A stretch of DNA of 22,800 nt. Source: a virus. Below, piece after piece: positions 6,869 to 15,522 of this stretch (positions are counted from its first letter, which is position 1; every line of letters begins with the position of its first letter). The stretch covers positions 1 through 22,800 of IMG/VR virus record IMGVR_UViG_3300009529_000051; one strand, given 5' to 3'. A model generated the notes under the pieces. That model saw only the letters and a list, made by a program, of their open reading frames with translations, was not told where the DNA came from and ran no database searches. A program made the translations under genes and the position numbers.

Positions 6869-8062
6869 CTAGTGTTTGCCCAACATTTCCGTGATACGTT
6901 GGGCTGCATAGACTGTGAGGTTTAGATTTGCCCTAAAGCTATCTTCCTCACTTGGCTCTTTGGCGCTATCTTCCTTCCTGGCATCCAGGACTGCGCCTGC
7001 TATGTCATCGGGGATGTCGCCCCCCGTTAAGCGCATAATCTCCCGAACGATGTCCCACATCAGTTCTTTATTCTCATCGTTCAGATCGCCGGCCTCTATG
7101 AGGCTCTTGGCATAGTCAAAGGCATCGCCTATCTCGGCCTGCGAAATCTCTTTCGGATGCGGTGTGATGGTATTGGCATTATTCGTTTCCATATCCATAG
7201 CCTCCTGTCCTGATCCGGGCCTTTCGGCCCTTCTCATTTCACCGCCGCACTTTGGGCATTCAATATCGCGGCAATGCTTCTCGCTTTCCATGCTGTAGCC
7301 ACACTTGATGCACTCGCACTGATATGTCTCCTGCTTTTCGTGCTCCTTCACCCACTCCCTGGCGCTCTCCATCGTCCAGCCGTACTTGTCCTCTTTGGAG
7401 AACAGATAGGTAGTGTTCTTTTTACACTCGCCGCAGTAGAGGGCCTTTATGCCCTTCTCCTTTGAGATGTCGATGGTGCGAATTCTGTGTCCCTCGTGCT
7501 TGCCCTCCTCCCCGGGGACAGGCACCCTGAAATAGTCCTCCGTCTCCTCGGGCTTGGTGATCTGCTCGAACTCCTTGATGGTTATCACATCCTGCTCCCG
7601 TGCCTGGACAAGGGCATCGGGATTTGAAGGCACCGGCACTGCAGAAAGTTCCAACAACTCCTGCTTGGTGTAAGTGCGCCTCGGCTCTTTCTCGCCGTCC
7701 CCCTCCTCAATGGCATCGAAGTCCGGCATGAAGCCCACCGAGGTTGCGTGCAGAAAGCCGCCCTTGTAGAGCTTGTAAATGGTATCTGCGAATTCGTAGA
7801 TGTCCCGGTCGGCAAACTCGATTTGGAACTTGAGCTTGTTGTCATCCACCCAGACCTTTTGAGCCTTGCCTATTGGCGGCTGGTCATAGCGATGAGCCCA
7901 CATGAATACAGGGTTCTTCTTGAAGTTCTTGATATCCCAGCCGCTTGCCCGGATGACCTCGCCATCCCGATCCACGGTCTCGGTGGAGCCGATAAATTCC
8001 AGCACCCGGTCTGAAACCTCCTTGACCTCGCAGGACACTACTTTTCTGATTAGCTCTGTCAT
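6869..8062 (-). CDS. Prohead protease (HK97/U35-like) with a zinc-ribbon insert
   Basis: A 397-residue protein started at 8062, where GGAGGT is well placed; a longer in-frame start at 8107 is unsupported. Residues 1-160 form the HK97-type protease: GSTETVDRDGEVI near 25-37, catalytic His57 in FMWAHRYD, Ser108 in HATSVGFMP, and ELSAVPVPSNPDAL at 138-151. The family normally ends shortly after. Here an extra segment (200-275) carries cysteine pairs CGEC (210/213), CECIKC (249/251/254), C264 and CPKC (269/272), with YGWTMESAREWVKEHE between them. The last ~100 residues are acidic and helical and could act as scaffold. The enzyme matures the capsid; the insert may bind zinc and help contact the capsid protein or DNA (inference). 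Confidence 0.9.
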   Translation of the reverse strand: MTELIRKVVSCEVKEVSDRVLEFIGSTETVDRDGEVIRASGWDIKNFKKNPVFMWAHRYDQPPIGKAQKVWVDDNKLKFQIEFADRDIYEFADTIYKLYKGGFLHATSVGFMPDFDAIEEGDGEKEPRRTYTKQELLELSAVPVPSNPDALVQAREQDVITIKEFEQITKPEETEDYFRVPVPGEEGKHEGHRIRTIDISKEKGIKALYCGECKKNTTYLFSKEDKYGWTMESAREWVKEHEKQETYQCECIKCGYSMESEKHCRDIECPKCGGEMRRAERPGSGQEAMDMETNNANTITPHPKEISQAEIGDAFDYAKSLIEAGDLNDENKELMWDIVREIMRLTGGDIPDDIAGAVLDARKEDSAKEPSEEDSFRANLNLTVYAAQRITEMLGKH

Positions 8063-8064
8063 GT

Positions 8065-8232
8065 CTACCTCCGTTTGACAATCCACCCTGGTTCGTAAGC
8101 AGGGCATCGCTTCCCATCTTTGCCATAGCCCTGCTCAGGCAAACTATCGATTTCCTCTCGCCCCTCAATACACTCGTCAAATCCCATAAAATGCGTACAT
8201 GATTCGCAGGGGCAATTTGGTTTTTCTGTCAT
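8065..8232 (-). CDS. Cys-rich mini-protein between portal and protease
   Basis: A 55-residue protein, easy to overlook. It begins MTEKPNCPCESCTHFMGF and has five cysteines (C7, C9, C12, C21, C43), with the last in GKRCPAYEPGW, suggesting a small metal-binding fold. An AAAGGGGGG ribosome site precedes the ATG at 8232, just after the portal stop. It ends 2 nt before the protease start and contains that gene's GGAGGT site. The function is not known. Confidence 0.75.
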   Translation of the reverse strand: MTEKPNCPCESCTHFMGFDECIEGREEIDSLPEQGYGKDGKRCPAYEPGWIVKRR

Positions 8233-8242
8233 TTTCCCCCCT

Positions 8243-10156
8243 TTACTCCACAGGCAACCACACGCAACGGCACTGGGGATGAACGGGTATCATGCCGTGC
8301 GCTTCCTTCGGTGTATATTCGTTGCCATGCAAATCTGGGCATGCGCAACCTGTGAAGCTCCGTTCATCCATTGCACAAAAGAATTCGACCTTCTCCACAT
8401 CCTCGCTTTCATACCGCCATAGTGCGCCTTCATTAGAAGCGGCTATGGTTTCTGTTCTTGCCACTATCGGTGCCCTGTGTTCATAGCCATTGTGGTAGAA
8501 CTCCCTGATACGCTTGGTCAATTTGGGGATGCTTTCCCCCTCTTGAAAGCCCTCGGCAAGCACCCGCCGCAGATGCTCTCTCGTCGTGCCGTTGACCATC
8601 TTGGCAAGCTCAAGCGATCTCGCCTTCAGCCATTCCAGCGCCGCCTCGTCCAGCGGGAATTCCTGCTTCATGGCGCCTTCTGCGGCATCCCTGAACACGC
8701 CCTCTATCAGCGGCTTGAAGGCATCCTTGAAGGTGTCAATGGCCTCATCCTCATCGAAAAGGGCATCATCGGGCTTGTCAGCGCCTGTCAAGCACCCCAC
8801 GACCTCATCAGCTTGGTCATCGAATAGCCTCTTGAGTAATGCCTTGAAGGGCTTTTCCTGTTCCTCTGTCTTTAGAACATACGTTCGCCAGTGGGTCTCC
8901 TTCTCGCTCTCGGTGGCAAACACGGCCTTGGCAGGTAGTAACCTGATTCCCTCCTGCAGTTCTCCACCATTCGGTTGCCCCAATGCCTGCGCCGGGGTTG
9001 GGATAACCGCCATCGGTATGATAAAGACATCCCCGTTCTTCACCGGGTCGAGGCCCATCTTGCCTCTTGCCTCGTTGATGGTGAGATAGCCTGCCTTGAT
9101 GCCGCTGTCCACTTCCAATACCAACTGCTCCCGATTCTCCGGCACGGGATCATCGAAATCAAGTTCTAAATCCTTGCCAAAGAGGATGCATAGCTGCTCG
9201 TTCAGCTTCTCCCTGAATCGGGTCAGGCGGGGTTTTACCACATACTTGGCGAAGATATAGGCATCTGCTTCAGCCCGGGCCCGGCTCCCCGGACCTTCAA
9301 TGCCCATTATCGAAGCAGGGATACCATAGGCGCCGAGGATGACTTCACGGTTCACTTTACGCAATCGCCAGAAGTCCATGTCCTTCTGCGAGATTTGGTA
9401 ACGACTGATTTTCGCCCCCTCAGAAAGAATATGGATTTTGTGGGCCTTGCCCACACCCCGATGTTCCTGCTCCCATTTGGCTTTTACCCGCTCAGCCTCG
9501 TCGGGGTCTACAGTACCGGGGTGCTCAATAACCAACCCCGGTGAAGCATCATTGTAGAAGAAATTGCGATTCCACTGGCCGCTATATGCTTCCGAGTCCA
9601 AATCCACCGCGATGCTCTGCGCCGGGCCTATCCCCCTATAAGGGTTCGCAGGATTCGGGTACATGATGTGGATTACCTCTTCCACCTCCAGCGGCACCCG
9701 TTCCCCACCAAATTGATAGATATAACCCTGGATGAATTTCTCTTTTGAGGGCACCACCGCCATCCTCTCAGGCGGCGCAATCCATATCTCGGCAGGGATT
9801 CCCAACCTGTTCCTGTTCAGCACCCAGAAACATTCGCCCACCAAATCAAGGTACATCTGTGATAATTCAAATAATTCCTGCCCTGTCTGGAAGGGGTTAA
9901 CATACTTGAGCATCGCCACCAGTGGATGCTTGTCTATCTCTTTACGCTCCCCGTTGCGCACCATGTAAAGATGCCACTGTGCATCGGCTACCGATGCCGC
10001 TATCCTCGATACGCAACCGTAGAGCCAGCCGATTTGCCCATAGGCCATCAAGTAGCGCTGCAGTGTCCACCCCGGCGGGATGGCGAAGTTGCCTATCGCA
10101 TAGCCGAATTTAGGCTCCTTCGTTTCCCGTCTGAATAGCTTATCAATCATGCTCAT
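8243..10156 (-). CDS. Portal protein fused to a MuF-like minor head domain
   Basis: A 637-residue protein. The start at 10156 is chosen because its ATG forms an ATGA overlap with the terminase stop and a GGGAGA site lies upstream; the frame is open to 10207. The first ~400 residues match HK97-type portal proteins: LYGCVSRIAASVADAQWHLY, the loop with IAPPERM, the VIHIMYPNPANPYRGIGPAQS segment, and YGIPASIMGIEG at the crown-wing junction. After a linker, the last ~115 residues form a MuF domain: ARTETIAASNEGALWRYE, then a D-x-R-x-x-C-x-C-x-x-LHG segment, and a terminal HPQCRC. MuF proteins are minor head proteins often encoded by a separate gene next to the portal. Here both are one chain. Confidence 0.93.
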   Translation of the reverse strand: MSMIDKLFRRETKEPKFGYAIGNFAIPPGWTLQRYLMAYGQIGWLYGCVSRIAASVADAQWHLYMVRNGERKEIDKHPLVAMLKYVNPFQTGQELFELSQMYLDLVGECFWVLNRNRLGIPAEIWIAPPERMAVVPSKEKFIQGYIYQFGGERVPLEVEEVIHIMYPNPANPYRGIGPAQSIAVDLDSEAYSGQWNRNFFYNDASPGLVIEHPGTVDPDEAERVKAKWEQEHRGVGKAHKIHILSEGAKISRYQISQKDMDFWRLRKVNREVILGAYGIPASIMGIEGPGSRARAEADAYIFAKYVVKPRLTRFREKLNEQLCILFGKDLELDFDDPVPENREQLVLEVDSGIKAGYLTINEARGKMGLDPVKNGDVFIIPMAVIPTPAQALGQPNGGELQEGIRLLPAKAVFATESEKETHWRTYVLKTEEQEKPFKALLKRLFDDQADEVVGCLTGADKPDDALFDEDEAIDTFKDAFKPLIEGVFRDAAEGAMKQEFPLDEAALEWLKARSLELAKMVNGTTREHLRRVLAEGFQEGESIPKLTKRIREFYHNGYEHRAPIVARTETIAASNEGALWRYESEDVEKVEFFCAMDERSFTGCACPDLHGNEYTPKEAHGMIPVHPQCRCVWLPVE

Positions 10157-11415
10157 AGCAGGAAGTCTCCCGTTTTGGGCTTCTCCAGAAGCTCTGTTAA
10201 ACTCCACACCATCGCATCAAGACGGTTCGGGGACAATCTGCTCTCCCCCGGTATCCACTGACACAGCTCATCCTCAAGATAAGGGAACTCACCGACAAGG
10301 TGCACCCGGCCCTGCTCAAACATCGCCACGACAGGTTCCGCCCTCACTGCCTTACCCCTGGAGGCGTGCACCATCTTGAAACGTATGTTCTGCTTCCGTG
10401 ACCGCGCCGCTTGGATAAGAGTGCTCTCAACCATATCGCCACCGAAATTGGCCTCCGCCACTACACAGTCGGCATCATTGTGGTTACTGGTAGTCAATAC
10501 CGCTTCAGCCCATCCTTCTGGGGAAGCCTTCAAACTCCTGTCCTCAAGCACATAGCCATGCCACTGACCGTCAATCTTTGCGATACCGGCAGTTACGATT
10601 CCGCACTCAGTCACACCGCCCGGCGGGTCGACTCCGACAACAACGCGGCTCAGATTCGGGTGGCTCGTAGTCCTACTCCTTGAAATCAAGCCCCGCGTCC
10701 ACAATGCGCCAGGGGCCTCATCAATGTCCTCTGCCAATATCTCCTGCCGATAAGACACTCGAGACATATCCTCCGTAATGTCCACCAGTGCCTCTTCGGA
10801 AATATACGGATTATCGTGGCTGGTGAAATGGAATGCCTGCCACCGACCTGTATTGTCTTCCTTCGCCTTGGCAAACATCTTGGCCGCATGACGGGGGTCT
10901 CGAGCTTTCGATACCGAACGGCTATGTAATGATGGCGGCGTGTAGATGAATACTGCGTCACCGTTGTTGTCCAGCAGCATCGGTGCCCCCACCGCATCCC
11001 AGGCATCCTCATCGCATAGTTGCCACTCATCGATTATCAGGAGGTCGGCATAATCCCCTCTAAGTGTGTCCGCATTCCACGCGGTCTTGGCGCGTATCCT
11101 GTTCTCGGTCCCTGCGCGTTCTATGATGTGCAGCGTCTCGTTCTTGTAGAATATCCCTGCCTCCAAGGGCTCGGTCAGTGACCTCTTGACCTCACGCCAG
11201 AAGGTATCAATCTGCTCCGCTGTTGGGGTGGCATAAAGGATTCGCCTGCCAGCCAGAAACGCCTTCACCGCCAGGATAGATACGCCTACCGTCTTTCCAA
11301 AGCGCCGCCCGGCTCTTAAGATGCGCCGGGGTGCGCCGCTGTCAATAAGCTCGACCTGCCTAGCATGGGGTTCACGCAACCGGATAATATATTCGGTTTT
11401 AGTCGCCGTCACCAT
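10153..11415 (-). CDS. terL: Terminase large subunit (TerL)
   Basis: A 420-residue packaging motor. The ATPase has a Walker A-like AGRRFGKT at 35-42, a Walker B LLIIDE at 125-130, and a coupling motif candidate (YTPPS at 159-162). The nuclease domain (RNase H fold) shows D263 in VVGVDPPGG, E321 in VAEANFGGD, and D400 in NRLDAMVW, the usual three acidic metal ligands. The small terminase precedes it with a 17-nt overlap, and the portal gene follows with an ATGA overlap. Length and motif spacing suit the family. Confidence 0.95.
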   Translation of the reverse strand: MVTATKTEYIIRLREPHARQVELIDSGAPRRILRAGRRFGKTVGVSILAVKAFLAGRRILYATPTAEQIDTFWREVKRSLTEPLEAGIFYKNETLHIIERAGTENRIRAKTAWNADTLRGDYADLLIIDEWQLCDEDAWDAVGAPMLLDNNGDAVFIYTPPSLHSRSVSKARDPRHAAKMFAKAKEDNTGRWQAFHFTSHDNPYISEEALVDITEDMSRVSYRQEILAEDIDEAPGALWTRGLISRSRTTSHPNLSRVVVGVDPPGGVTECGIVTAGIAKIDGQWHGYVLEDRSLKASPEGWAEAVLTTSNHNDADCVVAEANFGGDMVESTLIQAARSRKQNIRFKMVHASRGKAVRAEPVVAMFEQGRVHLVGEFPYLEDELCQWIPGESRLSPNRLDAMVWSLTELLEKPKTGDFLL

Positions 11416-11647
11416 ATATCACCTTAAGAACTATGGCCTTATCACCTTGGCCAGTGTGCTCGACCTTTTGGCTGGCCTTACCGATATGCTGGTCTATCAG
11501 GTATTTCGCCGCACCGACCTTGATTTGCTCATCCATTGAATCAAGAGCAGCAATCAAGACCCTCACTGCCTTCTTGTAACTCTTGGCAATGAGTTTCTTT
11601 TCCTCTTCCCTTCTCGGCCTCCGGCCAGAGTTGCCATTTCCTGCCAT
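11399..11647 (-). CDS. Small terminase subunit-like protein
   Basis: An 82-residue protein with an AAGGA ribosome site close to the ATG. It has a basic, charged start (GNSGRRPRREEEKKL), a helical middle (AVRVLIAALDSMDEQIKVGAAKYLIDQH) and an ending of the type IGKASQKVEHTG, which is common near the C-terminus of phage small terminases. It sits immediately upstream of and overlaps the large terminase. It is shorter than most small terminases and lacks a clear N-terminal HTH, so it may be a reduced form. Confidence 0.7.
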   Translation of the reverse strand: MAGNGNSGRRPRREEEKKLIAKSYKKAVRVLIAALDSMDEQIKVGAAKYLIDQHIGKASQKVEHTGQGDKAIVLKVIYGDGD

Positions 11648-11671
11648 TTTCCTTATCCGCCCTCGTTGATT

Positions 11672-11725
11672 CTAGGCGACCTCTTTCAAGATAAGCATAT
11701 CAACTATTTTGCTCATTTCTGCCAT
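11672..11725 (-). CDS. Tiny 17-codon ORF in the gap before the small terminase
   Basis: An ORF beginning MAEMSKIVDMLIL and ending EVA fills the 79-nt gap between the BppU-like gene and the small terminase. A GAGAGCGGG purine run precedes its ATG. It could be a short coupled peptide or chance. No function can be given. Confidence 0.25.
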   Translation of the reverse strand: MAEMSKIVDMLILKEVA

Positions 11726-11726
11726 T

Positions 11727-12047
11727 TTACCCGCTCTCCACCACCTCAAGATCGCCGGATTCAAAGCTCTCATATTTCGTATCGGTCACAAACGCCTCGA
11801 CCTCGTACTTGAAACTGCCCACCGTGTCGAAGTCGCCACTCACCACTGTGTAATGGCATGTCCCGTCAGCGGCAACATCTATCGTGCAAGTTCCATCGAC
11901 CAAAAGGCGGGTAGGTTTATGCTCTTCCCATACTTTGAATTTTATCGTATAGCTGGTCAGGTCAAAGGCATTGCCATCCTTATCCGTGCAGGTGAAGTCT
12001 AGGTTAAATCCGTAATCGCCCTTTGGGATCGTTATCGTATCTGACAT
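11727..12047 (-). CDS. BppU-N-like beta-sandwich structural protein
   Basis: A 106-residue beta protein. It begins SDTITIPKGDYGFNLDFTCTDKDGNAFDL, followed by TSYTIKFKVWE, and ends with a GSFKYEVEAFVTD strand. This order (input field, DLTGxT-like turn, then KFKVW and an FxYEVE strand) matches the Ig-like N-terminal domain of phage baseplate upper protein and related proteins. Its ATG overlaps the stop of the LamG gene by one base (TAATG). It probably works with the three preceding genes as part of a surface fibre complex. Confidence 0.55.
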   Translation of the reverse strand: MSDTITIPKGDYGFNLDFTCTDKDGNAFDLTSYTIKFKVWEEHKPTRLLVDGTCTIDVAADGTCHYTVVSGDFDTVGSFKYEVEAFVTDTKYESFESGDLEVVESG

Positions 12048-12898
12048 TATGCTGTCTTCGCCTCCACCGCAATCGCCCTATCATGCAGGGCTACACTTCT
12101 CGAAATATATTGCCGCCACCGGGTCCAGTTAAAGCGGTTCAGCACATTGGCAGGACTGAGAGCGGCATCATATAATCTTGGCTCGTCTATCGAGCCCTTG
12201 CACCTCTGATAGCCCCACGCATCTGCTATTAAGAATTTCGCCGTTCCTGTTGGCAAGCTACCAGTTTCTATTTCTTTCCTGTCTTCAACCCCATTGACAT
12301 AAAGAATCAAATTGCTCCCATTATATGTGGCCACTACATGATTCCAGTCGTCCACCGTCAAGTTCACTGTCCCCCAATAGGTAAAAGCCCCACAAGTGAA
12401 TCCGATCCTCCTATAACTCCCCGATGAGGCAATTTGATAATTCAGCGTGTACGGGTGCACCCCTGCTGACCTTCTGCCCATAATGCAATAGACCCCATCG
12501 GCAACCGCTGATGGGCGTACCCACGCCTCAAGCGTGACGTTTGCCACGTTCATCGCCGAATCATAGCCGCAATCGATATAATCATTGTCCCCATCGAAGC
12601 TATAGCAACCGAATCTCAGCGCTGTTGCCCCATATACCGTGCCGTGATTCGAGCCATGTGCATCGTTGCCATTCTGGTTCAGCTTCCACCAGGAAATCAG
12701 GTTCGCCGTTGGCCCTTCGACTTCCGTTATCCTTTGCGCCCCCCTCACGGCGGCTTCAATGGCCCGAGAATAGAGATTCACCGCCACCCCAATCGCCTTG
12801 CGGACGATTTCTGCGCTTTCGCTGGTCCAGTTCAGTATCCGGCCCACACCGTAGTACTGAGACCCGCCATTCAGATATGTCTGGTAATCGATTATCAT
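12047..12898 (-). CDS. LamG/concanavalin-like domain protein, putative adhesin
   Basis: A 283-residue protein. The first ~65 residues are helical with a basic stretch. From about residue 68 (LISWWKLNQNGNDAHGSNHGTVYGA) it matches LamG-3 / concanavalin A-like modules. FDGDNDYIDCGYDSAMN is the usual first signature, VTLEAWVRPS the core strand, WNHVVATYNGSNLILYVNG the hallmark motif, and GSIDEPRLYDAALSPANV the typical end. Such domains bind sugars and are frequent in phage fibres and surface proteins. The start overlaps the preceding stop (ATGA). It sits just after the fibre-like gene, so a role in host attachment or virion surface binding is likely. Confidence 0.8.
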   Translation of the reverse strand: MIIDYQTYLNGGSQYYGVGRILNWTSESAEIVRKAIGVAVNLYSRAIEAAVRGAQRITEVEGPTANLISWWKLNQNGNDAHGSNHGTVYGATALRFGCYSFDGDNDYIDCGYDSAMNVANVTLEAWVRPSAVADGVYCIMGRRSAGVHPYTLNYQIASSGSYRRIGFTCGAFTYWGTVNLTVDDWNHVVATYNGSNLILYVNGVEDRKEIETGSLPTGTAKFLIADAWGYQRCKGSIDEPRLYDAALSPANVLNRFNWTRWRQYISRSVALHDRAIAVEAKTA

Positions 12899-14259
12899 GT
12901 GCTTGTCAGTAGCACTACCGTCCTCTGGTCGCAGTCGGTCTCCGTAAATTTGAGGATGATAATGTCAGCGTTCATCTCCGTTTGCGTTAAATCTATCTTG
13001 TAAAGCCCGTTGCCTATCTCCGAGGCGGCATTTGTGCAGGCCGCAAATGCCCCGCCGTCCTTACTAATTTCTTCCGTTATCGTTTTGCCCGTTGCCGGCG
13101 TCACATGATCACTGGAAAGCACCATGAGGAAGCAGAAGTTGGACAAGGCCACATTCTTCGGCACGCCAGAAGGGAGCAGGTCGGTCTTCGCCTTTACCGC
13201 GTCAATCAGAAGATCAAGGCGACCGCCATTCGCCCAGTCAGCCTGCAACTCCCCTGTGTCAGCTAGAATCGCCGCAACCTCAGCGTCGATGTATCCTGCT
13301 ATCGTAGCCAGCGTCGCTGGCAGCGTTGTCCCTGTGTCCGTCAGGATAGCTGCCAGATCGCTCAACGCTCCAGCGTCTGGCAAAGCATCTGTCACTGCCT
13401 TGATTGCAGCTACTTCAGTGTCAACCGCTGCAAGAATGGCCGCAATCTCCGTATCGAGATATGCCTTAATGGTATCCACATCCGCGGGGATATTGGCTGC
13501 AGCAAGCTCGTCAAGATACCCGGCCCTAGCCGCTGTCAGCCGAGCAACAAGGGTATCAATAAGACCGTCTATAGTATCCTGTTTTGCTTCCGTAGCCAAA
13601 AGCCCATGACCCGTATCCATCTCAGTCTTTGTCGGCGGATCGTAGGCAGTCAGGGCATCGGCGCATTCACTCTGAACCTCCGCATCCCAAGTAGAGTTCC
13701 AAGGGACTGCCGTTAGACCAGCACCTAACGCTCCAATCACAGCAGTGTCCACAAGAATGTCGTCTACAATGCCGTCTATGACATCTTGCTTCGCCACAGT
13801 CGCCAAGAGAGCGTGTGCTGTATCCATCTCGGCCTTGGTGGGAGGGTCGTAGGCAGTTAGAGCATCAGCGCACTCGCTCTGAACCTCTGCGTCCCAAGCA
13901 GCGTTCCACGCAACAGCCCCCGAAACAGTATTAGCGTCTACCTCAGCCTCCATCTGGAAGTTGTGGTGCATAGTGCCCGCATCGCTATCAACCGTGGCGG
14001 CAATGTATATCGTGTAGCACTTGCCCTTCTCGAAGCCATTGGCCGCGGTAAGCTGAATCCTCTCCGAGTAGAAACCGGTGGTATTCGCATCGTCCAGCTT
14101 CGCCATACTGCCAGTCAGAATCGGTGTGGCTGTTTCATCTTCGTAGACCCGATAAGTCGGGACAGAATCAGCATCCGTGGCAACTCCCGTATCAGGATCA
14201 TGGGTGTTGCAGCAAAACGTCAGATAGTCATCTATCTTCCACGAACCAAGATAACTCAT
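12895..14259 (-). CDS. Repeat-containing fibre-like structural protein
   Basis: A 454-residue protein. Residues 1-115 form an Ig-like beta domain opening MSYLGSWKIDDYLTF, with YRVYEDE and GFYSERIQL, similar in layout to baseplate upper protein N-domains. Residues 118-241 hold two 69-residue repeats (WDAEVQSECADALTAYDPP plus MDT, LLAT and AKQD motifs). Residues 241-365 are Ala/Asp-rich helical repeats (AAILADTG, AAIKAVTDALP, ILTDTG), likely a coiled or trimeric stalk. The C-terminus (366-454) is another beta domain ending RTVVLLTST. The start overlaps the preceding stop by ATGA. The pattern (head domain, stalk, terminal domain) suits a tail or head fibre. Confidence 0.65.
   Translation of the reverse strand: MSYLGSWKIDDYLTFCCNTHDPDTGVATDADSVPTYRVYEDETATPILTGSMAKLDDANTTGFYSERIQLTAANGFEKGKCYTIYIAATVDSDAGTMHHNFQMEAEVDANTVSGAVAWNAAWDAEVQSECADALTAYDPPTKAEMDTAHALLATVAKQDVIDGIVDDILVDTAVIGALGAGLTAVPWNSTWDAEVQSECADALTAYDPPTKTEMDTGHGLLATEAKQDTIDGLIDTLVARLTAARAGYLDELAAANIPADVDTIKAYLDTEIAAILAAVDTEVAAIKAVTDALPDAGALSDLAAILTDTGTTLPATLATIAGYIDAEVAAILADTGELQADWANGGRLDLLIDAVKAKTDLLPSGVPKNVALSNFCFLMVLSSDHVTPATGKTITEEISKDGGAFAACTNAASEIGNGLYKIDLTQTEMNADIIILKFTETDCDQRTVVLLTST
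13537..13908 (-). repeat. Two 69-codon in-frame repeats in the fibre-like gene
   Basis: Unit 1 spans 13744-13908 and unit 2 spans 13537-13701, starting at Trp118 and Trp187 of the protein. The segment WDAEVQSECADALTAYDPPT is identical in both at the protein level. The DNA differs at many silent sites, which suggests selection on the protein rather than a recent copy. Confidence 0.88.
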
Positions 14260-15419
14260 TTCACTACCAATCCCCCAAAGACTACTGAGTGAATGCCTTG
14301 TTCAGACAGAATCGGCATCGGTTGGGCCACCCCTGACAATGTATAATCCGTATAGCAACACATATCGTAGGCCAATTGATAGCCACCTGTCAGTGTGGCG
14401 GGCCAAGGGTCGCCATAGCTTTGACCCGACTTGTACCAGAGCTGGTTGGCATCCCCATCGTCCCGCATGAAAGTCATCGCGGCATCAACCCAGGCCAGGT
14501 TCAAATAGTTCTGTGCCGTAAAACTGGGTGCAGTCGAGAAGTTGGCTGTCAAGCCACCCGACTGTGGACCCGTCAACTCGTCTGAATTAGCATTCGTGAC
14601 CTTGCCGGCGTCGGAAGTCCTGTAAACGTGCATCTTGAAGTGCTCGCCTGCGTCAAAGCCACTGAGTATCTGGGCTCCCATAAAGTTCCCTGTGCCTGCT
14701 CCAGTGGGGTTAGTGTCGGCTTTGGAACCGAAGATATAGTCGGCTGCTATACCCAGGCTGAAGCTGCCACTGCCCGTGTTCCCGAAGGTCGGGCCAATCA
14801 CCACGGGATAAGTTGCAACATCCAGCCACTTCTGGTCGAAAAGCATTATCAAGAGGCCCGCTTGAATCTCCCAGCTACCCCAAATCCAGTCACCCCTGGC
14901 ATCGGTAGCTCTTGGTCTGAGAATCTGAAATGCTTTGCCAAATCCGTAAGTAGCATTCCAGCCAAGACTGCTGCTCTTGACCGCTATGGAGTTCACCATT
15001 TCGGGTATCGTGTCGTGCCGGAACTCGTCCTCACGCCATAGCTCATGGTCAGGGTGTAGAGATTGCTGTATCCTAAACTTCAACCCCGGAGCCTCAATGC
15101 GGAACTCTATCCTGCCGCCAAATCCCACTTTCCTCTTTGGCAGGACTATCTCCATCTCCAAAGCCCCCTGCCATAACCACTCGTCAGGGGGCTTGGTGTA
15201 GAACCCTACCTCCATGTCCGAGGTCTGCCACAAGATTTTCTCACCCTCTACCTTCGGCAGTGCCTTCTTGTCAATGGGTAGCCATATCTTCATGCCAGTG
15301 AGTTTGTGCCACTTGGTCATGTAGATGTGCGGCTGGAAATCTGCGGCTTTTAGGTCGCCAATCTCCACCTCGTCGCCGGCAAGGTCCAGCTTGTATGTCT
15401 TTTCGCCTATCAGTTCCAT
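14256..15419 (-). CDS. Putative virion surface/appendage protein
   Basis: About 387 residues, first gene after the late promoter. I choose the ATG at 15419 (MELIGEKTYKLDLAGDEVEI); the frame is open back to a GTG at 15455, and neither start has a clear ribosome site. The N-terminal half is rich in Trp and charged residues (DEWLWQGALEMEIVL, GRIEFRIEAPGLKFRI). A strand rich in Val-Val-Ile-Gly-Pro (YPVVIGPTFGN) then leads to a Gly/Ser-rich second half with GSGSFSLGIAADY and DAGEHFKMHVYRTSD. The second half resembles beta-sheet domains of phage or cell-surface proteins. It lies upstream of the fibre-like and LamG genes in the same transcript. I cannot name the family. Confidence 0.6.
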   Translation of the reverse strand: MELIGEKTYKLDLAGDEVEIGDLKAADFQPHIYMTKWHKLTGMKIWLPIDKKALPKVEGEKILWQTSDMEVGFYTKPPDEWLWQGALEMEIVLPKRKVGFGGRIEFRIEAPGLKFRIQQSLHPDHELWREDEFRHDTIPEMVNSIAVKSSSLGWNATYGFGKAFQILRPRATDARGDWIWGSWEIQAGLLIMLFDQKWLDVATYPVVIGPTFGNTGSGSFSLGIAADYIFGSKADTNPTGAGTGNFMGAQILSGFDAGEHFKMHVYRTSDAGKVTNANSDELTGPQSGGLTANFSTAPSFTAQNYLNLAWVDAAMTFMRDDGDANQLWYKSGQSYGDPWPATLTGGYQLAYDMCCYTDYTLSGVAQPMPILSEQGIHSVVFGGLVVK

Positions 15420-15522
15420 GACAAACAAAAAACGACCGAAGTGGATTCGATACACGAGGCATCACAGCATCCCTGCTTCGACCGTTTACAGGTCACTAAG
15501 GCTATTCAGTTGTCAAACATAT

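Noticed and set aside
15271-15465. A 64-codon ORF over the start of the first late gene, with a TTTTTTG run that could suggest programmed frameshifting
   Set aside because: Joining it to the main frame would need a +1 shift, not the -1 shift that TTTTTTG favours, and the rest is very Arg/His/Pro-rich as expected of a shadow frame.
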